A stretch of 64,000 bases of DNA, taken from positions 34,458,508-34,522,507 of the forward strand of contig NC_088776.1 of the NCBI RefSeq assembly GCF_954871325.1, in the 5' to 3' direction. Source of the DNA: Gordionus sp. m RMFG-2023 (taxonomy: Eukaryota; Nematomorpha; Gordioida; Chordodea; Parachordodidae). Positions 48,101-56,990 of this stretch are shown here, piece after piece (within the stretch, counting starts at the first letter, position 1; every line of letters starts with the position of its first letter). A program made the translations under genes and the position numbers. Below the pieces are notes generated by a model, which worked only from the letters and a program-made list of their open reading frames with translations, was not told where the DNA came from and made no database searches.

Positions 48101-51100
48101 GATGAACATGACTCTAGGAGTTATAACTCTTTATATGGCTAAAATTAATCAAATTTAATATAAATATCATCATATTTTAATAGTTATGAAAAGAATGATA
48201 AGCTTAGGATGGAAAGTCTATGAGGTTGGGAAAACAAAATTTTTGAGAGGTGGCTAGGATAATATACTTTATTTAACACTTTAGTCAAATTTTGTCTCGA
48301 AATTACTTGACAAAATCATTCTAAACATATTTATAACTTTATTTGTCTCAAATTGCATAATTGCATAATACAATCAAAAATTAATAATTATATATAAAAT
48401 ATATTAAATCATCCAAAGAATTTTATTAAATTTTGACTTTCATTTTGTTTTCGCCTATGGGCATGGAACTTTTGTATTCCAGAAATTCTCTTAGTTCTCA
48501 AAATCTGCTTTCAAGATGATCTTCCATATTAATATATTCATTATTGCTCACAAATATATAATTTACCCCATGGATATTATTTCTTGCATAGTTAAATAAA
48601 TCCATTGTTGTCAATGTGTGATTTTCATATGGGCGTTGCAATCTTGCTCGAACTACTAACCGGTTAGTAACACCACCTAAACTGTCTCAGGGACTTTTAC
48701 CATGCGTGGTTGCAAAAAAATGCCACTCAGCCTTTATCTCAAATCATTTTCATGATATATTTAATTTTGTATTTTTTTAAAAAGGTCCATCAATGTGGGG
48801 TTTTTTAAATTTTACAGGGCTTTCGAGAATTCATATTATTATTATTATATATTTTAAGAAAAATTGATGAATTAAAATAAAATATATTTGTTATGTATGT
48901 TTTTTTTATTTCAGTAAATTTGTACATAAATTCGGTAATATCAGTCCGATACCTAGCATTATATGGGTAATGGTAGAAAATCAGCACATCTCTAATTTAT
49001 TTCAATTATAAAAAAATCATGAATATATGAAAATAAAAAATATATATTAAGAATTATTTATATAAAGTAAACTTGTCTGGGTTGAATTTGACCGAACGTT
49101 CAAGGGTAATAGCGAGTAGTTTATACCTACGAATATTGGCTAGGCTCCTCACTGATATTTTTTTAAAATATTGATTTTTATTTTTAATTATATATTACAT
49201 TATCTTTTCCTACACCAAAATGATTGACAGCCCACCTAACTAAAAAAAATCAAAAATTTAATTATTGTAAGCTAAATTTTTTATGGAATACATAGATTTA
49301 TTAATGCTAAAAATTAAAAGGCTGTCCATATGGAGCGGGATAGTAGTAAATAAAAATTCAAGAATATTTTTAAAAGTTGTCCATAATTTTTTGCCATCTT
49401 TAAACATCAATCCGTAATAACTAGGTTGTGCTTTAATAATCTTTATTTTAGTTTTAGATATCCTTTATATAGATATATCATGATAATAAATATCATGTAT
49501 ATAATACAAAATAAATACCTTTTGAATATTATATAAACCTATAAGCAATTAAAAATTATTTAGTCGCATTTTCTAATAATTCTTAATCAATTTATTCGAT
49601 TTTATATATGTAACACTAGCAAACAACACATAATCTAACTAGTATTTCCTTTAAAATGTAAATTTCAATAATAACAAATTAAATTTATGAAGAAAAACTA
49701 ATTTTTCAGCTTTCCTGGTCCAAACTTGTTTCTTTTAAATTAACCTAGGCCAAAAGAGAAAAACATACTTTCTATAGAAGAAGAGTATTTCTTTATCCCA
49801 ATTCTATTATAAGATTTCATAACCGAGAGATTATTAAAGATGGAAGACGAAAAAATTATTTTATTAAACATTTCTGATTTGATGTTTAATTATTAATACC
49901 GGGTGTGCCAGCCATCACCACATGTTCGATCATAAATTCAAAGATTTTATAAATTAGCATCTTTAAAAGACCCTTTGAGGCTGATATTTATAGTTTTTGG
50001 TAATTTATCTTGTCAATATTTTGTCGGATTACTTAAATATGCTTCGAATATTTATTCCTTTACATTTTTTACCTCTAAATCCTTAGAGTAGATTAAATAT
50101 ATGAAAAGCCTAAGTTAAAATTTTTCCTAAATGAGAATTTACTATTAATATTATTCATTATTTTCAGCATGTATTAATGCATTATCTGTAACTACGATTG
50201 TGCAATTAAAATTCTTTTTCCTCTTTATGACGAGACCTATCTTTTCAAATTATAATTTTGATTTATTTGTAGAATGTTTAATATTTACTTTTTCATGTAA
50301 ATATATATTTCATATAAATAAGAAGGTATAAAAATTGTATTCCAAATCCCCACGTTTAAAGTCTTGGCCATATAAAATCCTTAATCATTTTTTAAAATAA
50401 TTTTTGACTTTTTTTTAAAGAAAAATATTGATTTAAATAAATCTTGGATTTGCCCATAATTAACAATCATTATATTCTTTGCACAGAAAATTTTGATTTT
50501 TTTTTATAAAATTGGTTCAAAGATAGATGTAAATAAAAATCAATCTAAATATCGGATGGTTTTGTATGAATATGGGATAGGTAATTGTGGATCGGCACAA
50601 CCCACCCTATTTATGAGACTCTTTTACGTTTTATATTTTATAATATATTTTTTCAAAATCTATCCTCTTAAGCCTGTCTCTACCCTTTTCCTTCTTTTTC
50701 CATATAATTAATATCGAACAGTATTAACATTACCTCCAAATCCAATAGAACAACTGGGCTCGGGCCCCGCCCCAAATCCGATCGTCAGAGAGAGAGCGTC
50801 GTTTACTCGTGCCACATCATCGGCGGATACGACCCGGGCCTCTTCATGTTCAGGTGCGAGACTCAGGATTGCAGCCGAATTCGCAAGCGCCCGGCATATA
50901 AGAGCTAATAATAAAAGTTCGTCGAAGAGGAATGACGGGGAAAAAAGTGAAGGAAAAGAATTGAAATGGCTTTTAGGATTCAGGGTCAGGTTTAAAGAAC
51001 CGGGAGTTAGGGGAGTGAGGGAAGACATGGATGAACTTGAAGTTGGAGTGAGGGTAAGTAAATGGAAGGCGCGGGATAGAGCGTCAGCAGGCGTTTGTTT

Positions 51101-54100
51101 AGAAGAGGTATCCTATAATGAGGGAGAACGATTTAGTTAATGAAGAAAAAACAAATATATCCATATTTTTATCTATATATAATGTTTCTTTTGATAAGTT
51201 GTACTTCTTACTAATTTAATAAAGTTCTTCCCACTTCCTATAAATTTCCATAACCAAAATCGAAGCAAAAGTAAAACAAAAGGATAAAATTTTTCCGTTT
51301 TGTCATGATTATAAAATATATATTAATATCTCAATTATCATAATATTTAAAAACAAAAGTTTTACAGCCTTTTATGAATTATTTTTGCACATTTTATTCA
51401 GATGTAAATTGAATTAGCCTAAAAGGTAATTTGGTAAGAAAAATATTCATTTTAAAGAAAGCTGAACATCTTGATTTAAAACATTTGTATATACTACGTT
51501 GAGGTGAATAGTGAAGATCAACAGACCAGTCTCTTAAACTGAAATTGGTTATTTTAGGATTATGGCAGTCCAATATTTGTGCTTCAGCTCGCGTAATAAC
51601 AAATACCGGACCATGACTTAATATTTATTTAAACTTTTATATAATTAGCGAAAAATCTGCTTACCTTGATAGATGAATTTCTATTGACTGATAGTCTATT
51701 GAATATATCACTTTTATCATTAGTCAGTTCATTCTCAAGAGTTCGATCGGATAAATGTATAGGGACGTAGGTAGAATGACAGACTCCCTTCATCATAACT
51801 TCTATGAGTTGTCGACACAACACCTATTCAATTAGATATTTTTTGACAAAATATGTAGTTAGAGTAGTTATTATCTTTTAGTAGGATGACCTTTAAAAGT
51901 TCTTAGTTATTAATTAAAGACCTGATTATATTATTACCCCTGAGTGGCCAGTTTAAAACTCGTATTTCTTTGTATATATAATTATGACATTTACATTTAA
52001 ACAGTAAAAAATAAAGTTATTTTTAAAGATTCGGGGATTAATTAACTAGTTTTTAAATATTTTTGTTATAAATAGTTTAATAATATATAATGTAAATATC
52101 AATATAGAGCATAAAAAAGTAGTAACTTGTCTAATGCTTTGCGTATATTTGGTTTCCACCAAACTCAATTGATAACGATAAACGATAATGGCTTTGAGGA
52201 TTTGACTGCATTTTAAAATGTTTTGTTGGAGTAGAATAAAAAATATCGTAAGTAAACTTTTAACCAAATTAATGTAATATATTAAATTAAATGATTGAAC
52301 TGAAGAGAAGTGAGACTTATGATTTTGAATTTAAGCTGGAACGGAACGTTCGAATTTCGGGAATGGAACTTGATATAAATGCATGGAACATAATGTTTCG
52401 AAATGTTCCGGAAAAATATCTACAAAAACAAGTCATATTTTCATTTTATATCTATTTAACAACAAACAGTGATGATCCATGTCATGTTAAAATTTTACTT
52501 TTATATTTGCATAAGATTAAAACTTGGAGTGTTGATAGCCGTTCTAATCTTACTTAAAGTCGAGTGGTTGATAAAATAAAATGATATTTAAATCTTATCA
52601 ACTAAATGAAAACATAACTGGATCGTTGGAATAAATAGAACAGCAGTTGATCAATTTGATTGCCTTATATCGTATTAGCCCCCAATACAACCAAATGAAC
52701 GTGAAATGTTTTCTCCATACTCAAGTATATATGTCGTAATGAGATATGGAATCCATAGGGATATGGAGTATCTCAATTTAATATACCACGCTCTCAATAA
52801 ATTCTTCTTCTCCGTTTAATCGGCATAAAACGGAGAAGAATTTATCGAGAGCGATATTTATCCATGGAAAGTTTAATTTGAACGGAAATGTATCACAGCA
52901 TATGTACAGTCGTTACCCTATATCTTTTAGATAATTATTGTCATTAAAATTTATGCATTTTTCTGAAAAATCGATATAAAAATGAAAATAAATTAACTCT
53001 AGTTCAAAAGTTAACGGTAAGATTGTCTAAAATTTACACTGTTGGTACACTATACGTAATTCAATACATTTCCGGTCAAATCTGATTTTTCAAAAAAATT
53101 GAGAAATTCCATATCACAAGACCTTCCGTATAACTTTTTACATGATATTTGATATATATCTGGTATTTTAGATAGTTAAGATTTGAGTCATTATTGTATA
53201 TCTTTACTGAATTATCCCGATAATTATTATAATTGATTTTTAAACAATGCTTTTATATTATTTTATTCAATTATTCTTTAAATATAAAAGTAGAATATTA
53301 GTTTTTTTTTCTTTTTATAATTTACTGTTTATTAATTTTTGTTTACTAAATTTTAGAAGTAATATTATTTTTTGTGTGGGGAAAAGCCATGATTTAAAAT
53401 AAAAATAGTCCTTAAATAAATTTTAATTCTTTTTTAGACTAATTCTATTATAAATATTTAAGGCTTTGTAAAAACTCTACTGAGAAGAATGGTGATGAGA
53501 ACTAGAGGATGTAATGTCTTCTGTATGTGGCTTTTTGTAGACGAGAGATAATTCATAATTTGTTATCAAATAAAAAGGGTAATTGTTTAATTTCCATTTC
53601 TTATAACTTACATCAATATTCTCCTATAAAACATAAGTTTTTCATATCGATCTTTCTTCTTAAAATAATGTCCATTTAAAATTAATGACTATGTATAATT
53701 TTATTAATAAATAATATTCAAAAATTTTTTCATAAAGTTTTAAGAAGAATTAAAAAATAAATAGTTAAGTTTATATTATATCGAAGGGGGGAGGGATTAT
53801 ATAGTCTTTATTTAGTTTTTCAATAATTATCAACTATAATTGTTTAAACATAAATATTACCCAGATTTAAGGAAAATGATAGGTAATTTGAGGAAAGCCT
53901 TTTCCAACACATATCCAGAAGGTGGGGAAGGATAAGTGTTATTTCCATCGCTATCGTTGGCCTCATCCGAATCGGCGTTATATGGAGGACTGACGCTGGG
54001 ACACAAAGGACTTAGATTTGTGCTAATTCTATGGATGCCTGAGTCGGAAGATCTGATATCCTTATCAGTATTGAGCTTAATTTTACTGAGCGTGTCTCGA

Positions 54101-55663
54101 TGTGGTGCCGATAGTGTGGATAGCTTTTCGTAATGAGTGTCGAAAGTTATTTTCAATCATTTTAACATAATATGTAAAGCATATAGCCCACGTATATAAT
54201 ATTTTCTTAATTCTGGCGTTTCATTTATAGTCTTTCCAGCGATTTCTACCCCTTGTGAAATATTAAAAGTGAGTCTTATCTTTAATTTATACTGCTCATA
54301 TTGTATTTATTGTAGCCCATTTAGTATAACTCGGCATTCTACAACTTATTTTAAATTCCAACTTGAATTCCATCCATCGGTATTTTAAAATTTCGTCTAT
54401 ATTATTATTCTATGATAATACTTTAATATTTTCCGAGATCTAAATTGATTAATAAAAAAATTTAAATATTAAACCAACGGAAAAAAAATTTGGTTAAAAT
54501 AAAGAGATATAATTACATGTAGAAAATGGTCATGTCACATAATAAAAAGAAGTATTTTTACATCGGCGCTAGTTATATTATTGATTCATTTATTTTTTTA
54601 CGATTTTAGGAATGAATCTAGTATCTATTCGTATTCCTTGATATGATATATGTGCAAATGTTGATAATATCTATGAATGTAGCAACCATGTTTTCAAGCA
54701 AGGCTAGGAAATCAATCTAAACTTAACGATATGTAAAAATGCCAACTTGGAGTTTGTGCTAAAATTATATTGTAATTGGTGGTAAATTTTGTAAAGGTAC
54801 AGAGTAGTATAGCAGTTTTCAATATTTGAACTAAAGAAACAACTATCCTTGGTTTACTAAATTAATACCATGAACCAATTATAATAAATTACTATTTGAA
54901 AACGGCAAATAAAATAAAAATATTAATTTTTAATTGAAATTATGCACAATATCAATATTTAAATAGATATCGTGTAGACGTTGTAGTATAAAATATTAAT
55001 TTTGATATCAAATACACCTCATCATTTATCGTATAAAAAATTTGGTGACTATGCCGAGGAAAGAAAAGCGAGCAAGGTGTCATTTCGCAATGCTATTTTT
55101 ATTTCTTATTTGTATTATATATTACCTCTACGTTTTCGCCGCTCTGTATTTTATCCTTCTCCATTTCTATCGTCCTCTTTTTCTCTACAATGCGTTTCGC
55201 TTTCTTAATTCCTCCTTTGAAAGAAATCTTGTCATGTTTAAGCGCTTTGTTTTCCCCTCCACCCCCAGTCAATTTCTTTTTCCTCCTATCTCTAATGCTG
55301 GAGCTACCTGGAGAATTTTTTAAATTATAAATAGCATATCATCACGTGACTTTAATAACATTGTATAGGCTATATAAATCGACATAATAATAAATTACCG
55401 TTCCGAGAATCAAGGTCATAAGGGGGTACCGTAGATACGGATGTCGAAACGTCATCGATAGGCGCCGTAAGAGTAACGGCTCCTGCGGAAGAGTTAACTT
55501 TCTCAAATTTCTTTTGCAAGTAGGAGTATCCGTAGAGCAAGGAACATTTAAGATCTGAAACTATTTGGGTCCGCCAGGATTGTCGGCATTGACGTTCCAG
55601 CGTGAGTTGGTGAGATATGCTGTGATCCGAGTTGGATGACTCTAAGAAGATATCTTGGGTGTT
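36086..55663 (-). CDS. TTC7: TTC7/YPP1-like tetratricopeptide protein, 16 exons (partial at both ends)
   Basis: TTC7 is the TPR scaffold that joins PI4-kinase III-alpha with FAM126 and EFR3 at the plasma membrane and so supports PI4P supply. The sixteen exons below give about 920 codons in order, with matching phase at all fifteen junctions. Recognisable blocks run in family order: LEKAFLKLPIIFLKSG plus VETKYTQSIRQ (arm repeat); LLLLALICRAL (the family's E-E-A-L-L-L-L-L-I-S-E-S-M block); RRYKLLAITLERSVKF; FHTWYQFALSLY; LENFKKALNIDPQNLDFAF; FNLYFTKAEIEGKHFG; LYMDQQLLEDAYMAIKEAEE; EYFESSLSINPNF. Vertebrate TTC7 has about 840-860 residues. This one has extra Ser/Asn-rich inserts in its N-terminal half and lacks the final 60-70 residues, which should lie in exon(s) not found. 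Introns range from 91 bp to about 3 kb and are loaded with mobile DNA. Confidence 0.88.
37040..37137 (-). CDS. TTC7: TTC7-like exon 15
   Basis: Encodes QLYMDQQLLEDAYMAIKEAE through HHILDM. Vertebrate counterpart: E-L-F-M-E-Q-Q-H-L-K-E-A-G-F-C-I-Q-E-A. Acceptor TACTACAG, donor GTAAAA. Confidence 0.85.
37986..38128. repeat. Tandem duplication of about 70 bp in an intron
   Basis: AGAGCAAA(A)TTTTTTAGAAA followed by AAGTGAAAACCCAAAAT and AATAAGTGTACCTAA occurs twice in a row with few differences. Confidence 0.75.
38311..39610 (+). mobile_element. hAT transposon remnant in a TTC7-like intron
   Basis: Terminal repeat CAGGGATGTGAACCC with its mirror at the right. The 8-bp duplication CAAATTAG is perfect (38303-38310 and 39611-39618). 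Subterminal CCCGGACCC words are present at both ends. The transposase is in the same strand as the numbering, opposite to the host gene. At 1.3 kb the element is internally deleted. A perfect target duplication argues for a relatively recent insertion. Confidence 0.88.
38560..39500 (+). pseudogene. hAT transposase, C-terminal half (broken)
   Basis: Readable pieces: MKRQMAILDCTTRWSSICMM near 38575 (the C-x-T-R-W-x-S block); SEDDWNQVKELTSVLVPLKI and LCLSDFYGIWLRCRLELG in 38699-38941; DPRYQ-like text near 38940; MAIVHLKDLW at 38983; and VSVERGFSSLKYILSNLRGN near 39370, the hAT dimerisation block. The BED finger and first catalytic region are missing and several stops occur. Confidence 0.75.
39734..39859 (-). 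CDS. TTC7: TTC7-like exon 14
   Basis: Encodes NASLYGGGTLSFSKPMDLAA, then TSEMISLTNTQQSNDSF, matching the Ser-rich linker before the C-terminal TPRs. Acceptor TTATTAG, donor GTAACT, phase 1 in and out. If the reading joins exon 15 directly, the aromatic-rich helix usually found before E-L-F-M-E-Q-Q is missing; a small unrecognised exon could lie in the 2.6-kb intron. Confidence 0.8.
39956..40029 (-). CDS. TTC7: TTC7-like exon 13
   Basis: Encodes ESEYYNLVKKWEQRSKVDVY, then EKET. Acceptor ATATCTAG, donor GTTAAA; phase fits both neighbours. The low-complexity linker is poorly conserved in the family, so support is mainly from phase and splice sites. Confidence 0.7.
40228..40446. mobile_element. 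hAT MITE, 219 bp
   Basis: TAGTGTTGTAATAACTCG and its mirror end form the tips. GAGCCGATTTTTAAAAACGG and GGCTAACTCAATATTTTA are mirrored inside. The target duplication GTTGCAGG (40220-40227, 40447-40454) is perfect. A diverged copy lies at 1711-1903. Confidence 0.85.
40640..40920 (+). pseudogene. Unassigned decayed coding stretch in an intron
   Basis: About 90 plus-strand codons with one stop: EELKIAMGIELKGEIIRLNN and, after the stop, NQTFHSANIPSSFQMVIDIN. The composition is less AT-rich than the flanks. The family was not recognised. A transposon or retroelement relic is likelier than a host gene. Confidence 0.3.
41286..41402 (-). CDS. TTC7: TTC7-like exon 12
   Basis: Encodes LYFTKAEIEGKHFGYETALM and TYRAMLNIWKEMRDRYIE. 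Vertebrate counterpart: N-L-M-F-T-K-V-K-L-E-x-x-x-x-G-P-E-E-A-L-x-T-C-R-x-x-L-x-x-W. Acceptor GAAATTAG, donor GTTAAA. Confidence 0.88.
42200..43348. other. Intron DNA without a recognised element
   Basis: An 82-codon plus-strand open stretch at 42202-42450 has no recognisable motif and is probably chance. Nothing else was identified. Confidence 0.35.
43349..43488 (-). CDS. TTC7: TTC7-like exon 11
   Basis: Encodes QKNNNSAGYETNPLLDDLRR and LKQALELVDSLIQQCPKNF, the A-L-x-V-V-D-x-A-L-x-E-x-P-E-N-F helix pair with a short insert before it. Acceptor TGTCCAAG, donor GTTTAT. Confidence 0.85.
43647..43668. repeat. Poly-G run in an intron
   Basis: A run of about ten G after AATGTG; a comparable C run is at 44550-44565. 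Simple-sequence features, prone to length error. Confidence 0.7.
44202..44409 (-). CDS. TTC7: TTC7-like exon 10
   Basis: Encodes ALNIDPQNLDFAFNLALQHA, ILRQLPQATKLAELCLVTEL and NHFQACHLLILL, a near-textbook match to the family's D-P-x-x-x-x-A-x-x-x-L-A-L-Q-x-A-x-x-R-Q-I-x-x-A and H-x-L-H-L-L-A-L-L. Acceptor ATCACAG, donor GTTTTC. Confidence 0.9.
45107..45315. mobile_element. Palindromic MITE of about 200 bp
   Basis: TTTGAAGATCAAACAATTTG at one end and its mirror near 45295 at the other. Internally AAAGAAGATTTTTTAC mirrors AAAAATCTTCTTT. It has no coding capacity; the family is unknown. Confidence 0.6.
45386..45735. mobile_element. Possible hAT-like MITE
   Basis: Right tip CAGGGTGTCGAACCGAATCA (read inward, minus strand) followed by AACCGG words; the left side has CGGTTAGTTGCG and CCGGCTTTTAG. 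The left tip and duplication could not be fixed. Confidence 0.35.
46288..46564 (-). CDS. TTC7: TTC7-like exon 9
   Basis: Encodes VCLEGLSDIDRGIEFALKAV (first codon split), a Gln/His-rich insert QQYHQQQHTHQP, ARTYNALGLGYFYKSKMADI, and RIRYLQLALENFKK. The Y-L-A-L-G-L-T-Y core of TTC7 is clear. Acceptor CCAGAG, donor GTAATC. The Gln/His insert is not typical of the family. Confidence 0.9.
46766..46974 (-). CDS. TTC7: TTC7-like exon 8
   Basis: Encodes FHTWYQFALSLYTSAFSNST, an Asn/Ser-rich insert, and MYKTLRALEECHRMRPNNIT. It matches E-F-H-L-W-Y-Q-F-A-L-S-L and the A-L-R-x-L-x-E-C-x-R-L-R-P helix. Acceptor AATTAAAG, donor GTACAG. Confidence 0.9.
47319..47735. mobile_element. Solo right arm of the iteron mariner family
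   Basis: From TATTGTTATGTAGGATGAAA to the tip GAATAGGAAACCCTG followed by TA, it matches 18230-18530 and the mirror of 16217-16660. It includes the GGAAAAG/CTTTTCC iteron array. No left arm or transposase accompanies it. Confidence 0.75.
47826..48790 (-). pseudogene. Broken Sola-like transposon copy in an intron
   Basis: A left tip, AATTCCATATCAAATCAACC followed by CGACCCCTTTCAATTT, is a diverged relative of the ends at 24795 and 60115. On the minus strand, WHFFATTHGKSP and NRLVVRARLQRP (about 48750-48640) match the HFFATAHGKNACDG and KRLVARASLQRP blocks of the 24795 element. NNIHGVNYIFVS and a downstream Glu-rich piece follow. The frame has stops and the right tip was not found. It lies between TTC7-like exons 7 and 8. 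Confidence 0.7.
49073..49151 (-). CDS. TTC7: TTC7-like exon 7
   Basis: 79-bp exon encoding VRSLANIRRYKLLAITLERS and VKFNPDK, matching the family's R-R-G-Q-Y-x-x-L-S-E-C-L-E-R-A-M-K-F. Acceptor AATATCAG (or the in-frame TAG nine bases on), donor GTTTAC. Found from expected content and phase, both of which fit. Confidence 0.82.
49160..50700. other. Intron DNA, nothing recognised
   Basis: AT-rich and without a tip, array or convincing frame that I can name. Confidence 0.4.
50734..51112 (-). CDS. TTC7: TTC7-like exon 6
   Basis: The largest exon, 126 codons. A Ser/Thr/Pro/Leu-rich opening (LTPTSSSSMSSLTPLTPGSL) is followed by FLFDELLLLALICRALANSA, then APEHEEARVVSADDVARVND and ALSLTIGFG. These match E-E-A-L-L-L-L-L-I-S-E-S-M-A and A-P-E-x-E-E-x-R. 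The exon is clearly less AT-rich than its surroundings. Acceptor ATTATAG, donor GTAATG. Confidence 0.9.
51665..51823 (-). CDS. TTC7: TTC7-like exon 5
   Basis: 53 codons: VLCRQLIEVMMKGVCHSTYV, then a polar stretch ending in NRNSSIK. It matches A-R-Q-L-A-E-x-L-L-R-G-x-C-x-x-x-Y. Donor GTAAGCA is an excellent match to consensus; acceptor TTGAATAG. Confidence 0.9.
52127..52205 (-). CDS. TTC7: TTC7-like exon 4
   Basis: Encodes QILKAIIVYRYQLSLVETKY and TQSIRQ; the V-E-T-x-x-T-Q-x-x-R signature of TTC7 is intact. Acceptor AATGCAG, donor GTTACT. Confidence 0.9.
52737..52900. mobile_element. Small palindromic MITE with a strong hairpin
   Basis: CGCTCTCAATAAATTCTTC at 52789 is mirrored by GAAGAATTTATCGAGAGCG ending at 52853 around a 9-base loop, with a 3-base bulge. 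Looser inverted similarity extends to both flanks. Candidate MITE in a TTC7-like intron. Confidence 0.55.
53861..54123 (-). CDS. TTC7: TTC7-like exon 3
   Basis: Begins with a Ser/Asp-rich linker (LSTLSAPHRDTLSKIKLNTD...) and ends GYVLEKAFLKLPIIFLKSG, matching G-F-F-L-E-T-x-L-x-R-A-x-x-L-Y-x-K-x-G. Acceptor ACGAAAAG is unusual in lacking a pyrimidine tract; donor GTAATA. The opposite-strand frame at 53936-54133 is a shadow. Confidence 0.82.
55126..55307 (-). CDS. TTC7: TTC7-like exon 2 (basic linker)
   Basis: Encodes SSSIRDRRKKKLTGGGGENK, then ALKHDKISFKGGIKKAKRIV and EKKRTIEMEKDKIQSGENVE. It is a strongly basic segment not shared with vertebrate TTC7. Support is from the acceptor ATTCTCCAG, donor GTAATA, exact phase with both neighbours and reduced AT content. 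The open frames on the other strand here are shadows. Confidence 0.7.
55399..55663 (-). CDS. TTC7: TTC7-like exon 1 of those recognised
   Basis: 88 codons including DIFLESSNSDHSISHQLTLE, RQCRQSWRTQIVSDLKCSLL and YGYSYLQKKFEKVNSSAG. It lies upstream of the conserved arm and resembles the A-L-L-Y-L-Q-E helix of the family only loosely. Acceptor AAAATAAG, donor GTAATT. No ATG in good position, so an upstream exon is required. Confidence 0.7.
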
Positions 55664-55909
55664 CTTATTTTTAAAAGTACCAATATATAAATTAGTGGAG
55701 ATTTATGAATGAAAAGGATGAATAAAAATAAAAGAAATTGTAGGCCATAAAAAGGTAGTTAATTTTCGAATGATAGGGTTGGGGGGAATGAATTAGTAGA
55801 ATTTATTGAGTCAATTACTTATGATTAAGATTGATAGGGTTTGGCTTGATATGAAAATTATTTTCAAAAAATAATAAAAGTGAATTTAATCTCAGAAGTT
55901 AGGTCATAG

Positions 55910-56200
55910 TATAAGGATCTACATCTAAAAAAGGTTTACACTCGGGTCCAAAAATTTAAAAAGAGGGTCAGGCCCAAATTTTTTTAAAAAAGTAGGGTGG
56001 CGGGCTTGAAAAATATTAAAAAAATAATGTGGAAAATAATGTTTTATCTTTTTATCAGAATTAATTGATAAATAGTGTGATAAGGACAAAACAAAAACAA
56101 TTAGTGATTTTTAATTCATAAATGCGTTTAATATATATTTATTAATTAAAAATTTTGGGCCGGGCTTAGGCCCAAAAAAATGAATTTGCGCGCTTACTTT
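55910..56200. repeat. GGGCC-rich transposon-like tips
   Basis: GGGTCAGGCCCAAATTTTTT near 55965 and GGGCCGGGCTTAGGCCC near 56157 look like mirrored hAT subterminal words around about 200 bp. No clean tips or duplication were found. Confidence 0.35.
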
Positions 56201-56340
56201 CATATAGCTATATCTTGGACACTAAAATCAATTTTTGTAATGAAATTTATAAAATAAAATCAGAACTTTTATATTTTGCACATTATTTGACCATCTTTTT
56301 AAAGGGGAAGGAAGTTATGATGGATAATTTTTGTGTATTT

Positions 56341-56435
56341 TTTTTCTCCCTTCCATTTTATACAGATTTTGGATGAGGAATTATCGTGTTTAGATCAAAA
56401 TTAAGAGACTCCAATTTAGACGATTCCATAAGAAT
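56341..56435 (-). CDS. Candidate first exon of the TTC7-like gene
   Basis: On the minus strand an ATG opens MESSKLESLNFDLNTIIPHP, then KS, and runs into GTATAA, a usable donor in phase 0, which is what the next recognised exon needs. The edges are approximate and there is no homology support, so this is only a suggestion. Confidence 0.25.
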
Positions 56436-56539
56436 TTTGTTTTCAGGCAAGATTACATTTGGGGAAATTAATTTTGACCATTATATTTAAAATCTATGCA
56501 ATCCTAAGATAATTGATCTCGGAATCTAGAGTTTGTATG

Positions 56540-56990
56540 AGTTATGTGTTGGGGTAGGGTTTTGATCCTTGGTTATGTTGGGAGTTACGATAGGTGAGTG
56601 TCACGAATCGGTGGTGCAAAATTGGGGAATAGATATCGGACCCTGTAGCGAGGTTGTCCTCTGTTGTGAAGTGAGAAGTGGTCATAATAGCACCGGGATC
56701 TTTGTATGCTTCACCTTTCATCTGACTTTTGGGATCCCGTCGGGGTTGGATATCCCGACGATGAATAGTTGGGTTTTAGATGTGTTTTAGCGTATAAACG
56801 ACATATCCTTGCAAGGTCACCTTATCCCACCGTGGGTGGGTGTGATATTGATTTTTCCTGAAGGAGGTTAACGGACGTCAGATATCATGTCCTAGATATC
56901 GTATCGCTATTTGTTTTGTGTGGTGGGGAGTGTTCCTATAGCCAATTAGGAAGTTGATTTGTTGTGTTTGAATTCAAAAATTAAACAGAA
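56540..56990 (-). mobile_element. LTR-retroelement fragment, inverted copy
   Basis: Its reverse complement matches 57440-57870 along its length with moderate divergence, including NTPHHTKQIAIRYL (integrase C-terminal region), a CCCACGGTGGGA-type stretch, and EAYKDPGAIMTTSHF. It is a broken fossil fragment, GC-richer than its surroundings. Confidence 0.65.

Noticed and set aside
55002-55323. Two overlapping plus-strand open frames with a hydrophobic protein
   Set aside because: They are antisense to a phase-consistent exon of the TTC7-like gene; the apparent protein is the mirror of a Lys-rich coding segment.
56569-56790. Plus-strand 73-codon frame in the GC-richer region
   Set aside because: It is antisense to the inverted LTR-retroelement fragment, whose own strand gives the matching protein text.
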